From assembly GCA_013368325.1 (NCBI GenBank), contig JAACJK010000073.1:79432-143431 (forward strand): a stretch of 64,000 bases of DNA. Reading direction: 5' to 3'. This document shows, one piece after another, positions 44,537 through 55,660 of the stretch (positions are counted from its first letter, which is position 1; each line of letters opens with the position of its first letter). The notes under the pieces were generated by a model. It made no database searches and was not told where the DNA came from. It saw only the letters and a program-made list of their open reading frames with translations. The translations under genes were made by a program, and so were the position numbers. Origin of the DNA: Ephemerocybe angulata. Its lineage: Eukaryota > Basidiomycota > Agaricomycetes > Agaricales > Psathyrellaceae.

Positions 44537-47500
44537 AATGACCAAGACATCCAACACGGACGTTAGTACAAGCGAGGAGGAGCTAGTCTCTCGCTCCGGT
44601 GGCAGCGTATCCAGCGGTGAGAACAATGACAATAGCGAAGCCAGTAGCGAGGGTGAGGGGAGTGGCGATGCTGAAAGCGGGGAAGGGGCCAATGATACTG
44701 ATCAGAGCGTGGAGGAGGAGGAGGAGGGAGAGGGAGAGGAGCACCGGGTTGAGCATGAGGAGGAGGACGGAGACGTCCAAGCTGAGAATGGGGAGTTCAT
44801 GACCCTCTCTCCGGAGGATCAAACGATCCTCCATGAACACCTAGCTATCTATCGGGTGTCCGCTAAGGCGAAGCGACCCTCCGTGGCACAGAATTGCGCC
44901 AAGCTGATTACCTCCCGACGGAGAGAAGCGAACCAGGCTCTCAGTAAGAGGGAGAGCAAAGCCTTACCTCATGTATGTACTTGTTGTACGCGGTTGTGAG
45001 TCAGACAATACTGATCTTGATTACAAACCTAGGTACTCAAAGATTGGTTTGACGCCCAGACTCCACGGACAACAGTGAAGGGTGCAGTTGGGAAGGTGTG
45101 GAATGTGAGAGGAGTCTTGCAAGTTGAGCTTGCGGAGGAGATCAAGGAGGTGCGGGATAAGATGACGAAGAAGTGGGAGCGATCGGCGGAAGGCAGGAAA
45201 GCGACGAAAAGCGAGAGAGCTAATAAGCAGATTGGGTTCTATGGTAATGCAACGACCGAGATACTCGAAGCGCTACCAGAGGAGGAGCGCCGGCGATATG
45301 AGAAGATGGCACGGGAGTGGACTCTGGAGGGGCCCTCGATGGAGGAGCAACAGAGGTGAGCGCGTTCTGCATCAAAAATACTACATACTGACGATGCAAA
45401 CTCGGAGATCGTCGAAAAACTTTATGAAGGATGCCGATGCGTTTGCCATTCGCTGTTATAGCCGAATGAATGTTCGGTTATTCATGTTCGCATCCTACTT
45501 GGACGAAAGAGGTACGTCACTACCGTCTACAAAGTCAGCGAAATGGGAAATCTGAGTTCTCGCTATCTGGATCCAGGTGACCTCGTTAGCATGCCAATGG
45601 ATTTCACACAGGTAGTGGGGGAAACGTCCTTCACTGCAAGATACAAAGAATTGATCGAGACATCCGAATTGACCGCTGCGTGGGATAAATGGAGCAAAAA
45701 GGAACTTACCTCTTCCCATCACCAAACGACTCGTGCTACGGGGGAGCATATCCGCCCAGCATCTAAAGCTCTCCTTGTCTTACAAAAGAATCTCTATTCA
45801 GAGCCTATTCTACCTGATCCACGTGAAGTCCCACTGGGGATCAGGCCCAAGGACCATCTCACACGCCTCTTCCGAACGTTCATGGTTATGTCCTATGGTG
45901 CGTAAAGTTATGGTTTAGTGTCTTAATCTACTCTTAACCTTTCCACCCATCTTCCAGCGGTTGCAATGGGGACGGCAGATGACGGCACACGTGCAGTCGT
46001 TCCATGGTCGAAGCTCACTGCGGACCCAAAGAGCTTCATAGCGGAGGAGCACCTCCCATCGAAGTACCACGAACACATGAAACTCGATCCATCGACATGG
46101 CGGTTGACAACTCTCCGTTCGCTCTTGACATTCTGGTGGGACCGTCAAGCTGACTTCAGTCGACGGAGGGTTGTTGATAAACCCGCATTCGAGTTCCATT
46201 CCTATTGGGATCCGACTTTGAAGAAGTGTGTCCCAAGAGTTCCCCGGGTGCAGTACATTGATCCCGAGCCATCCGGGGAGGAAGGAGGGCAGGAGTCGCC
46301 TCGACCACGCAAGCAACAGCCGACGAAGAGTAAAATCCCTCCAAGAGGCAACAGGCCTCGCACACGATCAACCTCGAGAAGACCCGCGTCCCAAGACTCT
46401 TCCATTGCGTCCAGAACACGATCCAGCTCAAGAGCATCCGAAACATTGAACACCAGGTCACCATCGAACGGGAAAGGTTCAAGTTCAAAGTCAAAAGGGC
46501 CGGAGGCGGGGGGAGCAGCAGGAGGTAAGTCGTCCAAGTCCAACGCGGGAAAGGCAAATGGGTCGAAGGCAGGAGGGTCCAAGGCGGAGGGCTCCAAGTC
46601 CAAGGCGGCGAAGGCGGATGGGTCGAAGGCAGGAGGGTCGAAGGCGGAGGGCTCCAAGTCCAAGGAAGTGAAGGCAGGAGGGTCGAAGGCGCAAGGCTCC
46701 AAGTCCAAGGCGGAGGGCTCCAAGTCAAAGGCGGGGAAGGAGGGAGGGTCGAAGGCGGAGGGCTCCAAGTCAAAGGTGGGGAAGGAGGGAGGGTCGAAGG
46801 CGGAGGGCTCCAAGTCTAAGGCGGGGAAGGCGGATGGGTCGAAGGCAGGAGGGTCGAAGGCGGAGGGCTCCAAGTCCAAGACGGCAAAGGCGGATGGGTC
46901 CAAATCAAAGCTGGGGAAGGGGGGGTTGAAGGCGGAAGGCTCGAAGGTGAAAGTGGGAAAGGCGAAGGCACCTAAGGAGGAGGAGTCGAAGTCGAAATCA
47001 TCACGCACAAAGGGAGGTAAACCTGAAGCGTCTGGGGATAGAGGAAGATCCCGCGCACAGGACCGTTCTCCGTCGAGATCTTGCTCACCCCAGCGAGGAA
47101 GATCACGCTCAATTCTTCGAGGTCCGAACACAGACAGACCGCGGAGGAGGGCCCAGTCTGTCACTTGGGCACCCTCAGACTCGCATGAATCCGGCTCCAG
47201 AGGACGGGGACGATCACCATCAAGGCGGGGACGGTCACCATCAGGCTCAAGAGGATCGCGTCAGCCGTCATCCGCTCCCAGTGACGAAGACGATGGTAAT
47301 AGGAGTGGGGATGGGAGTCGGGATTCAAGCGTGAAGGGGAAGCAAAGGGCTACTGCAGAAGACGAAGCTAGATGGGCAGAGGAGGAAGAGTTGGAAGCGT
47401 TGAGAATGCAGGACGCCGATACCGACCTGGACCATGACATGGAGGAGGAGACGCAAGTCGCAATCCCCACCCCAACACACAATATCTCCCTCCGTCTGCC

Positions 47501-47696
47501 ACCGCTGAGTCCTTCCCGTCGCTATCAACCGGCCCCTCCCCACGTTCCTACCAGAAATAGTCCATCCAAGCCCCGGAATCCCGCACCATCCATCTCATCC
47601 CAGAGAAGCCCCAACAAGCCTGTTTCAAGTGTGTTCCCGCCACACCCGGGCCTTGAGAGGGGGAGGCAGTCAAAGTCCCCCCGGAAGCGCCGTTGA
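44537..47696 (+). CDS. Large acidic-to-basic protein with Lys/Ser/Gly repeats
   Basis: Five exons join in frame: 44537-44972, 45033-45355, from 45408, from about 45535, and about 45959-47696; roughly 1,000 residues. The N-terminus is very acidic (Ser/Glu runs). The middle (residues about 110-400) is a folded, helical region with WFDAQTPRTTVKGAVGKVWN, KKWERSAEGRKATKSERANK and LDPGDLVSMPMDF, seen in other agaricomycete proteins of unknown role. The last 450 residues are low-complexity: first a GGSKAEGSKSKA repeat (46550-46960), then RGRSPSRRGRSPSGSRG-like SR repeats. Such basic tails commonly bind nucleic acid. No enzyme motif seen. Transcribed divergently from the transposase. A chromatin or scaffold role is only a guess. 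Confidence 0.75.
46545..46960 (+). repeat. Coding minisatellite (GGSKAEGSKSKA repeats)
   Basis: About ten imperfect units of the type GGGTCGAAGGCGGAGGGCTC followed by CAAGTCCAAGGCG keep the reading frame. Length probably varies between alleles. Confidence 0.85.
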
Positions 47697-48142
47697 GTCC
47701 TGTTCTGACTGCTTGAGCACTTGAGGGCCATTAGTACATTTTATAGAAACCATGTAATTTCAAACCGCTATGCATGATCTTTGATTCAGAAGGTTAAAGA
47801 GATGGAGAACGCTAAAGACGGGAGGAAGAGGGAGCACGGACGTTCTTCGTTGATTCGAGAGACCATTGCCATGTGAACAAACAAACCTGGCCGAACTTTG
47901 GTTAGCAGCATTCCGGAAATATCGGATGCCGTGATTGACGGAGCGCACGCTGCAGCTGCATAGAGGAGCTCCCATTTATGAAGCAAAGGCAAATAGTCGA
48001 ATTGAGAATGGACAGCGGGGCAATGATATGTTACAGGAGGTAGCGTTAGACGTAGTAGAGAGAATACAGAGGATCCTAACACGATGTAGTAGATACAAAC
48101 CAGCAATGTACGAAAAAGAAGTTCGTGAAAGGAGTAGAGGTA
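47697..48142. other. Convergent intergenic region
   Basis: Separates the 3' ends of two large cargo genes. No gene or repeat noticed; it should hold both transcript ends. Confidence 0.5.
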
Positions 48143-51100
48143 TTAAGAGGAGTCACTGGACGAGGCGGTGGAAGAAGAATGGACGCTGGTGTCTCCGAGC
48201 ATCGTCCGATCTCCGGAAATGGGGTGCTGCTGGATGTGACGTCCCGATCCTGAAGATGTGCTGGGGTAACCACCACTGTACGAGCCACCCCCGTAAGTCG
48301 ATCCCACACCGCCCGCCGAAGCAGAGGAAGGATTGATATAGTCACTCCCGTATTGGTTAAAGCCACCCGTCGGCATGAGAGAAGTCGAGGAGACGTCGGC
48401 GTTCATGGCATTCCTGGATGTGAGGTTCGTCGACGGAGACATCTGGTCTGGAATTGGGTTCATGGAACCAGGGGGAATGTGGAAGAGGTCGATGTCGTTG
48501 AGGGGATGATTACCGGGAGACCCAGGATACTGAGGATTCATGGTAGGGTTCTGCAAGATCCCACAGGTCATGAACGCTTCCGATAGCGACTGGGTTTGGT
48601 TCTGAATATGACCCAGAGAATTCGTCACAAAGTTATTGAGAACCGACGAGATGGCCGAAAGGCGCTGGTTGATGGTGATGCGGAATTCGAGCTGGGCAGT
48701 GGAGACGTCTTCGATCTGTGATAGGAGCTTGTCCATACGGGACGAGGTACTCTTTACACCCTCCGCAATGTCCTCGATAATCGCGAGGCGAGCGTCCATC
48801 TTGTCGATGGAGGTTATGATGAAACCGGTTGTGTCGCCGTGGGATCTCTCGTCGCGGTCATCGCGAAGGGCCTGCAAGTCTCGTTGGATTGGAGGGAGTG
48901 CCTGGAGTAGGCCTTCAGAATAGTCCTGCCGGAGGGCGAGACCGGCCTGGATTGGTACAAGCTGGCGAGCGATTTCTGCCGAAACTTGTTCACCGTTTAC
49001 CGCCTCATCCCGCAGGGCGTCGATATTCCTCCCTAAATCAAGAATATGGCCAACGATGACCTGTTGGGCTTCTGGTGTTCGGTGAGCTGGTGCTTGGTGG
49101 ATAAGGGCGTGGATTTTGCTGTTCGTCTCCCGCAACCCAGAATCGAGGTGAGCCGTCTTATTCGCGAGTTGAGCCACTGCGGTATATGGCTGCTCGTGAG
49201 TAAGCTCAAACTCCTTTCCACGCGATACGAGTATGGCGGGTTCCTTCCCTATCAAGACCTCTGACCCAACCTGGGGGAACTTCTTCGTCATGTCAGGCGT
49301 GTAGATGGCGGACATAGTTGATGGAAGATGGAAGATACGTACATCATCGAGGGAAGGATCAGCATCGTCGTTACCCTCTAGTACCCTCCGCCGCTTCGAC
49401 CGAGTGCGAGGCCCAGCATGTTGGCTCTCTTCTGGCATGCGTCCGCCTGTCCCTCCCATTGTAGTATCCATACTGTCCACGAGCATCATATTGTCTCTCT
49501 CCCCCTCCCGAACCATATCCATCGCCCCTGTACCAGTTTTCTTTGTGTCCATCTGCGAATGGCCTTTTGCATCCCCCTTCACATGAACTGAACCGCTCTG
49601 AGACGACTCCTCTGCTCCGCCCTCCGCTCCGCCCTGACCGCCATCTTCCTCGCCTGATACCTCCGCTCCCCCCTCCGCTCTGCCCACGTCTCCATCTTCC
49701 TCGCCTGATACCTCCGCCCCTCCGCTCTGCCCACCACGTCTCCATCTTCCTCGCCTGATACCTCCGCTCCGCCCTCGGATCCCTCCACCACTCCACCCTC
49801 GAAGTCAGGATCAGCGGGATGTCGACAGCCTTTGCGCCTCATCCGACAAAACTCACAGGCCCAGGCGGAGATGGCGGAGTCCACCGGTGGAGAGAGACAC
49901 AGAGGGTTCGCCAGTTTTTGGCAGGTGATGCAGCGGTGCTTTCCAATCAGAAGATAGTTCTTTCCTTTGAGTTCGCCCAACGCATTCCTTGCATTGAGCT
50001 TGGCCGCGCGCAGGCCTCCCGACTCCGAGGTCGAAGGTGCAGTGGGGCGCGGAGGAGGAGGAGGTGGGCGTGTGGGGTCTTGGGATATCGACCGACGCCG
50101 CGAGGAGGCGCGTGTCCGTGCATTGAGCTTGGGTGCCCGATTGCCCCGTGGCTCTGATGTCGAAGGTACAGTGGGGCGCGGAGGAGGAGGCGCGTGTGAG
50201 GAGTCTTGGGATATCGACCGACGCCGCGAGGAGGCGCGCGTCCGTGCATTGAGCTTGGGCGCCCGATCGCCCCCCGGCGCTGAGGTAGAAGGTCCAGTGG
50301 GGCGCGGAGGAGGAGGCGCGTGTGAGGAGTCCCGGGACATCGACCGACGCCGCGAGGAGGCGCGTGTTGCTGGGCGAGAAGATGCTCGCCTTGCGACATC
50401 GGGTCTCCCTCGGGGGCGTGTTTGGGGGAGGGGAGGCTCATCTTCGTCAACGTCCATCGCGGTGGGAGATTCTGGAGATGGTTCCGTCGGGGGCTTCTTT
50501 CGGTATACAGGCTTCGATTGGGCAGTGGTGGACGTCCCCGGCTTCCGAGTTGCTCTTGGGGTAGGCTCGTCGATAATCTCCACGTCAGAGTCTGTGATTG
50601 TCTCAGCACTCTTCGGTTTCATCTTCTGTTTTGCTACACCCTTCCCTTTCGCCTTGGTACCCCCCTTCTTTGCTCCGGAGTTCGCGGTTCCCATCACTAA
50701 CACCATCGCCGCACCTTTCACCGCCGCCGGCTTCGTGCCCATATCACTTTGGACCTTCAAATGCCCGTGTTCTGACCTTTCGAGATTCACGGAGGTTCCA
50801 GTGGAGGACGGAGCATTGGACGGAGGGGGTCCGGTCGCCAGAGACTGATGACTAGTTGTGGTGATGGGAGTATCGGATCGAGAATGGGAGTGGGGTGTTA
50901 TCTCAAGCTGCTGCCTCCCCACCTTCCGTTTCTTGCTTTGTTGTAACAGAGGATTGGCTATCTCCTTCCGGGGTAGGGTCACCTTGTTCGAGCCTGAGTC
51001 GTTGTCGGTGTCTGCAGCTTTGCGTTTGCTCGTAGTAGACTGACTGTCAGCTCGTTTCGCCGCGATGGGTGGGCCACTCTTGGTCTATATGGAAGTATCA

Positions 51101-51522
51101 GGCCTGGACTCCCTGCTCTGGCGAAGCCAGTGGTGATAACGCACGATTGGCACAGTATCCCTTGCAGTCTTCACCCTGTAGTCGCAGAATGGACTGTCCG
51201 TCTTGACATCTATGAAAAACACCCTTTGGCTTCCAGATTGAGCGTGACTCCTGAGCGCCTTGCCTGCGGCGGTGATCAAAGGTCCAAGTTCACGAGAAAC
51301 GCCAACTTTGTGTTCGGCTGCATACTCGAATATGGTGGTCTATGTTGAGCTGTGAGATATCGACCTCCGCAGATTATAACTCGCAATACGCACTAAGATC
51401 CCAACCACGTAGATCTGCTCTTCAACGGACTTCCTGTAACTAGCCTTGTAGATCTCCTCCAAGAAGATACCAGCGAGACCTTGGAGCTCGATCATGCTGG
51501 TAACGTAGTACTGCTTGACCAT
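48143..51522 (-). CDS. Long Pro/Arg-rich protein with Cys cluster and coiled coil
   Basis: Model on the minus strand. Exon 1 starts at 51522 (MVKQYYVTSMIELQGLAGIF...). An intron with GTGCGT...CATAG leads to TTIFEYAAEHKVGVSREL. Then a 91-bp intron from CDYR to TKSGPPIAAKRADS keeps phase. A Ser/Arg/Pro region has three repeats of APKLNARTRASSRRRSIS. Next is a Cys cluster, HRCITCQKLANPLC...WACEFCRMRRKGC, resembling fungal zinc-cluster domains. From about 49830 to 49600 lies a minisatellite (GGAGCGGAGGTATCAGGCGA) in which the reading frame changes. The remaining 500 residues (from 49687) include long helices and a Gly/Ser-rich tail ending at 48143. The frame change may be an unseen intron between repeat units or a true frameshift. 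Likely a nuclear DNA-binding protein, by inference. Confidence 0.62.
49600..49835 (-). repeat. Minisatellite causing frame change in the Cys-cluster gene
   Basis: On the minus strand, units of about 35-60 bp contain GGCGGAGCGGAGGTATCAGG then CGAGGAAGATGG. Units differ in length by numbers not divisible by three, so upstream and downstream coding parts are in different frames. Confidence 0.75.
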
Positions 51523-51803
51523 TTTGCAGAAAGCTATAAGGCTGGAAGACGTTTATTGGCGAGGAGGAAGTGAAGGGAATCACTGGAAGAGATCATCGGA
51601 ACGTTTTACTGGTTTATGACTGGTGCTGGTAATGCGTCCGGGAAGAAGGTCTGCTGAGATGGTGAAAACGGACTTGGCGGTCCGAGTCCGGCCCCCCTTG
51701 ATCCACTGTTGGAAGCTGTTGAGATAACAACCGAACGCTCATCTCTCCCTTTCCTCCCTCTTTCGTTCTCTCTTTCCATCAGTTATTTCCTCCTGAAGAG
51801 ATA
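51523..51803. promoter_or_regulatory. Divergent promoter region of two cargo genes
   Basis: 281 bp between outward-facing start codons at 51522 and 51804. A pyrimidine-rich stretch (CTCCCTTTCCTCCCTCTTTC, 51743-51762) precedes the plus-strand start, as is common in basidiomycete promoters. No TATA box was identified. Confidence 0.5.
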
Positions 51804-53526
51804 ATGGATGCCAAAATGTGGGACTCAGTCAATCTATCCTCCGGTTCAGGTACTGCATTACAGTATACATGCCATTCGTTTGACGCACCGACTAATCACC
51901 TTTGCAGAAGATGACATGCCCATGGAGGACTCCGACAACGAGTCGCTTTCTGTGAACGAGTCCCTTTCTGTGAACGAGTCGCTTCCTGTGCCCGTCAACA
52001 TATACCCCTCTGCGCCCAAGAGCACCGAGACCAGTATGGCTGAGGTAAACTCTCGGCTCAAGATGGTGGCAGACTCAGGAGCATTCGATATTGTGTCGGA
52101 CGACGGGTCCGACACCCTCCCGACCTGCACGAGCAAGAACAATACGGAGAGTACAAAGGCGCAGGCGCATGGCGATGGGTGGAATGACGACGCTGGTATG
52201 TGTCCATCTGTCAATACTATTTACCTCCATTCATCACCATCTCTGGCCTGCTTGTGGCGCAGAGCTCGACTTTACTGTGCCTCAGCTTGGGAAGGTCCGC
52301 CCCTCAAAGGAGACACTCCATAGTAGCCTCGGCCTCCCCCCTACTGTTCCCCAGTCGTGGATAGATGCTTTTCATCCCGACTCCGCCTCTGCGATGGTGA
52401 CAACGGCACCTCAGTCACCCGGACCGGGGACCTCCTTAGGTACCCAAGACCAGACAGTCCACCCACCTAAGAAGGGGGTCCCTGGTGGTTCTGTCCAAGG
52501 CTGGATTTTTTCTACTGGGCTGGTTTTGGTCCATTGGTGTGTCCGTTTGTCCAATTGATATGACCATTTGTCCAGGTGTCTGGGGTCTTTGTTAATGGAT
52601 TTTTTTCCAGGGTTGGAATTTTGTCCAATCAGCTGGACTTTTTCCATTTGATCTAGTATGGACTTGACCAGCATTGGACTTTTCCAATCATGATTGTGGA
52701 CCAGTCCACCAACCTGTTTTGCATAGATTGGACAAGTCCATTATAGTCTGGACTAGTCCACTGCTGTCATTTGATGAATTGGACTAGTCCATTATTGTAT
52801 GGTCTAGTCCACCGCTGTTATTTGATAAATTGGTCTAGTCCACTGCTGATGGCATCAGTCTAATGACATTGATGGTACCTGTACCTATGATGTCATGATC
52901 TACATTGATGGACCCTGTGCCTGTGTCATTATGACGTCATTGATGGTACCTGTGCCTGATTTGCATGACAGCATTGATGGTACCTGTACCTGTGATGTCT
53001 TGTCCAATCTATGCAAAAGAGGTTAGTGGACTAGTCCACAATCATGATTGGAAAAGTCCAATGCTGGTCAAGTCCATACTAGATCAAATGGAAAAAGTCC
53101 AGCTGATTGGACAAAATTCCAACCCTGGAAAAAAATCCATTAACAAAGACCCCAGACACCTGGACAAACAGTCATATCAATTGGACAAACGGACACACCA
53201 ATGGACCAAAACCAGCCCAGTGGAAAAAATCCAGCCTTGGACAGAACCACCAGGGACCCCCTTCTTAGGTGGGTGGACTGTCTGGTCTTGGGTACCTAAG
53301 GAGGTCCCCGGTCCGGGTGACTGAGGTGACAACGGAGATCCTCAATCTCCACATTCGGCATCTCCGGTGGACGTATCGATGCCTTCTGGCTCATTACGCG
53401 CACTGTGACAAGGTCCGAACTATGCTCCACACCCAAGCGGCCTGCCTTAGTCGTGCGATTGCCACCAAAATGTCCGCAGAAAATCTCGCTTCTTCTCTTC
53501 CGTCCTCATCTGCGGGCCCTATGTAA
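51804..53526 (+). pseudogene. Acidic Ser-rich protein gene split by a foldback element
   Basis: Exon 1 starts at 51804 (MDAKMWDSVNLSSGS). Exon 2 from about 51908 (DDMPMEDSDNESLSVNESLS...) ends with GDGWNDDA. Exon 3 from about 52262 reads ELDFTVPQLGKVRPSKETLH... up to SAMVTT at 52406. There the 922-bp foldback element begins. Past its far end the frame continues as EILNLHIRHLRWTYRCLLAH... to a stop at 53526. The two halves meet in the same phase if the element and one target copy are ignored, so the gene was intact before insertion. As it stands the frame runs into the element and stops at 52556. No domain recognised; the acidic Ser/Glu repeats suggest a disordered N-terminus. Confidence 0.72.
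52407..53328. mobile_element. Foldback/MITE element with 330-bp terminal inverted repeats
   Basis: Left arm 52407-52736 and right arm 52999-53328 are reverse complements with only a handful of mismatches. Ends read CACCTCAGTCACCCGG and its complement. ACAACGG flanks both sides (52400-52406 and 53329-53335), a 7-bp target duplication; the identity extends to 11 bp if GGTG is counted. The 262-bp centre holds short repeats of GGACTAGTCCA and ATTGATGGTACCTGT. No transposase is encoded, so it must have been mobilised in trans. It is nested inside the giant KDZ element. Confidence 0.93.
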
Positions 53527-53639
53527 CTTTCTTCCTTCTTTCCCGCTTATTTCGTCTCGATCATCCCCAACTTCAACCTCCCACATGTATTCGTCATTTG
53601 TGTTACATCGTTACACTGTACAGTGCTTGCCATGGTTCC

Positions 53640-55570
53640 CTCTTATAAATTTGTATTTTGCATCCTCCGACCCTCCGAAACATTCTCCGACCCTCCGCAT
53701 TTTGCCAGCTCCCGCGCTAAACAACCTCATGTCCTCCGACCCTCTGCATTTTGTTAAGTCCTGCGGGCGGCCACAACCTCATACGTCCTCTGACGAGCCC
53801 TCTGACCCTCCGCATTTCATTAGGTCCCGCGCTAAATACAAGTCCAACAATCCTCTCATCCTCCAATTCATGAGCTCTCACACGCGTACCACCCTCCCGC
53901 TCCCTTCGTTAGCTCCCGCTTCGGATCAACAGGAAGGCTGCTCCGATGCTGGATCCACAGCTCCATCAGGCTCCGTCCCTCCACTTTTATTGGGTCCCCC
54001 TGCTAGACTAATTAATATACTAATAAGAGTCATCCGTCCCTTCCCTTTGATAGCTCTCGCGTCCACCCAATGCCCATCCAATCCATCCTCCGCCCCCCCG
54101 CCTTCGGTAGCTCTCACGCTTTTGCCTGAACCTCCCCATCTGAACCTCCGCATCTCAGTCTATTGTCCTCCGAACCTCCGCCCCTCGTTAGCTCCCGTGT
54201 GGTAAGTACAGGTTAAATGATCTCCATCTTCCGTTCCATCCTATGTTATTCCTCCCTCCATCCTCCACCCTCTCCATCCATCCTCCGATTCCCCGTCCTC
54301 CGGTTTACTTCCTCCGTCCATCCTCCGTCCTCTGCCTCATCCGTCCTCCGCGATGTGTTAGCTCCCGCGCTAGACACGTCTCGCATAACCCCTCCGTCCC
54401 TCCATGATGTGTTAGCTCTCGCGCTAGACGCCCACCCGCGCTAGACACGTCTCGCATAACCCCTCCGTCCCTCCATGATGTGTTAGCTCCCGCGCTAGAC
54501 ACGCCCAAACTGCCACCGTTTCACATCCTCCGTCCCTCCGCCTCCGTTAGCTCTCGCACTATGGACGCATAGCTTCCTCACAGCTTCCTCCGTTCCCTTT
54601 GCCAGCTCTCATCCTCCGTCCCTCCGCCTCCATTAGCTCTCGCACTAGGGACGCATAGCTTCCTCACAGCTTCCTCCGTTCCCTTGCCAGCTCTCATCCT
54701 CCGTCCCTCCGCCTCCTTAGCTCTCGGCCACTCATCCTCTCCGCCTCCATTAGCTCTCGCACTAGGGACGCATAGCTTCCTCACAGCTTCCTCCGTTCCC
54801 TTTGCCAGCTCTCATCCTCCGTCCCTCCGCCTCCATTAGCTCTCGCACTAGGGACGCATAGCTTCCTCACAGCTTCCTCCGTCCCTTTGCCAGCTCTCAT
54901 CCTCCGTCCCTCCGCCTCCATTAGCTCTCGCACTAGGGACGCATAGCTTCCTCACAGCTTTCCTCCGATCCTCCGCCTCCATTAGCTCTCGCGCTAGAGA
55001 CGTCCTCCGTCCCTCCGCCTTAGTTACCTCTCCTCTGTCCTCCGCTATGTGCTACATAGCTCTCGCGTTAGACACGCACAAATGCCTCCATCTCTCTGCT
55101 ACCTCTCGTGTCCAATCCATCTTCCGTCCCTCCGCCTTCGTTAGCTCTTGCGCTACAGACGCATAGCTTCCTTCGTTAGCTCTTGCGCTACAGACGCATA
55201 GCTTCCTTCGTTAGCTCTCGTTGCTAGAGACGCACAGGTTGCTTTTGCCAGCTCTCGTCCTCCGTCCCTCTACCTTCGTTAGCTCTCGCCCTTTTGTTGT
55301 GTTAGCGCCCACTACCCCACATAACTTCCGCTGTCCCCACCTCATGTCCACGCACAGTCCAGGCCCAGAACTGGCCTTTTCGAACCCTACGCTTGAAAAG
55401 GCAGTTCTGGGCCTGGACTGTGCGCGATCAGATCGGCAACTCCCGCGCTAAACATGCATGTCCTCCGAGATTCCGCATTTCGTTAGCTCCCGCGTAAGCA
55501 CAGGGCGTCTTACACGCGTTCACCAGCAATAGCTTTCCAAGCCCACTCATGAGAATCAATAGCTCTCGCG
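53640..55570 (-). repeat. Right subterminal repeat array of the giant element
   Basis: Built on CCTCCGTCCCTCCG and TTAGCTC(T/C)CGC, the reverse complement of the left array's motifs. From 54520 to 54990 units of 85-115 bp containing GGGACGCATAGCTTCCTCAC recur about five times (54565, 54653, 54767, 54853, 54939). Long stop-poor frames run through it but show only low-complexity sequence. Confidence 0.85.
55351..55424. repeat. Strong 30-bp hairpin near the right end of the giant element
   Basis: CGCACAGTCCAGGCCCAGAA... at 55351-55381 pairs with 55395-55424, with a single extra G in the left arm and a loop of about 13 nt. The rest of the array has no such structure. Confidence 0.85.
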
Positions 55571-55660
55571 TTTTGAGAACCAAGTCATCCCCTTTTTCTG
55601 AGAAAGGCGCGTTTGATAACACTTCCCCGTGTCTCCCCATCCCACCCTCCGCTCCATAGC

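Larger units (their letters stand above)
33770..55660. mobile_element. Giant KDZ-type DNA transposon with cargo genes (limits approximate)
   Basis: This block combines a KDZ transposase (40661-44309) with at least seven other genes and is bounded by repeat arrays in opposite orientation. On the left, GCGAGAGCT and CGGAGG motifs run from about 33780 to 36420. On the right their reverse complements AGCTCTCGC and CCTCCG run from about 53650 to 55560. Such inverted subterminal arrays are what one expects at transposon ends. Exact terminal inverted repeats and a target duplication could not be located, so limits are good to a few hundred bases only. KDZ elements are known in basidiomycetes, where Tet/JBP dioxygenase genes often sit beside the transposase, as here. 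Treating the whole block as one mobile unit is inference. Confidence 0.7.

Noticed and set aside
46156..47164. Minus-strand frame of 320 codons
   Set aside because: Antisense to the Lys/Ser repeat exon; its DLEPSAFDPP repeats simply mirror the coding minisatellite.
49947..50848. Plus- and alternative-frame minus-strand frames of 220-293 codons
   Set aside because: They are shadows of the Ser/Arg/Pro-rich exon of the Cys-cluster gene, whose composition leaves other frames open.
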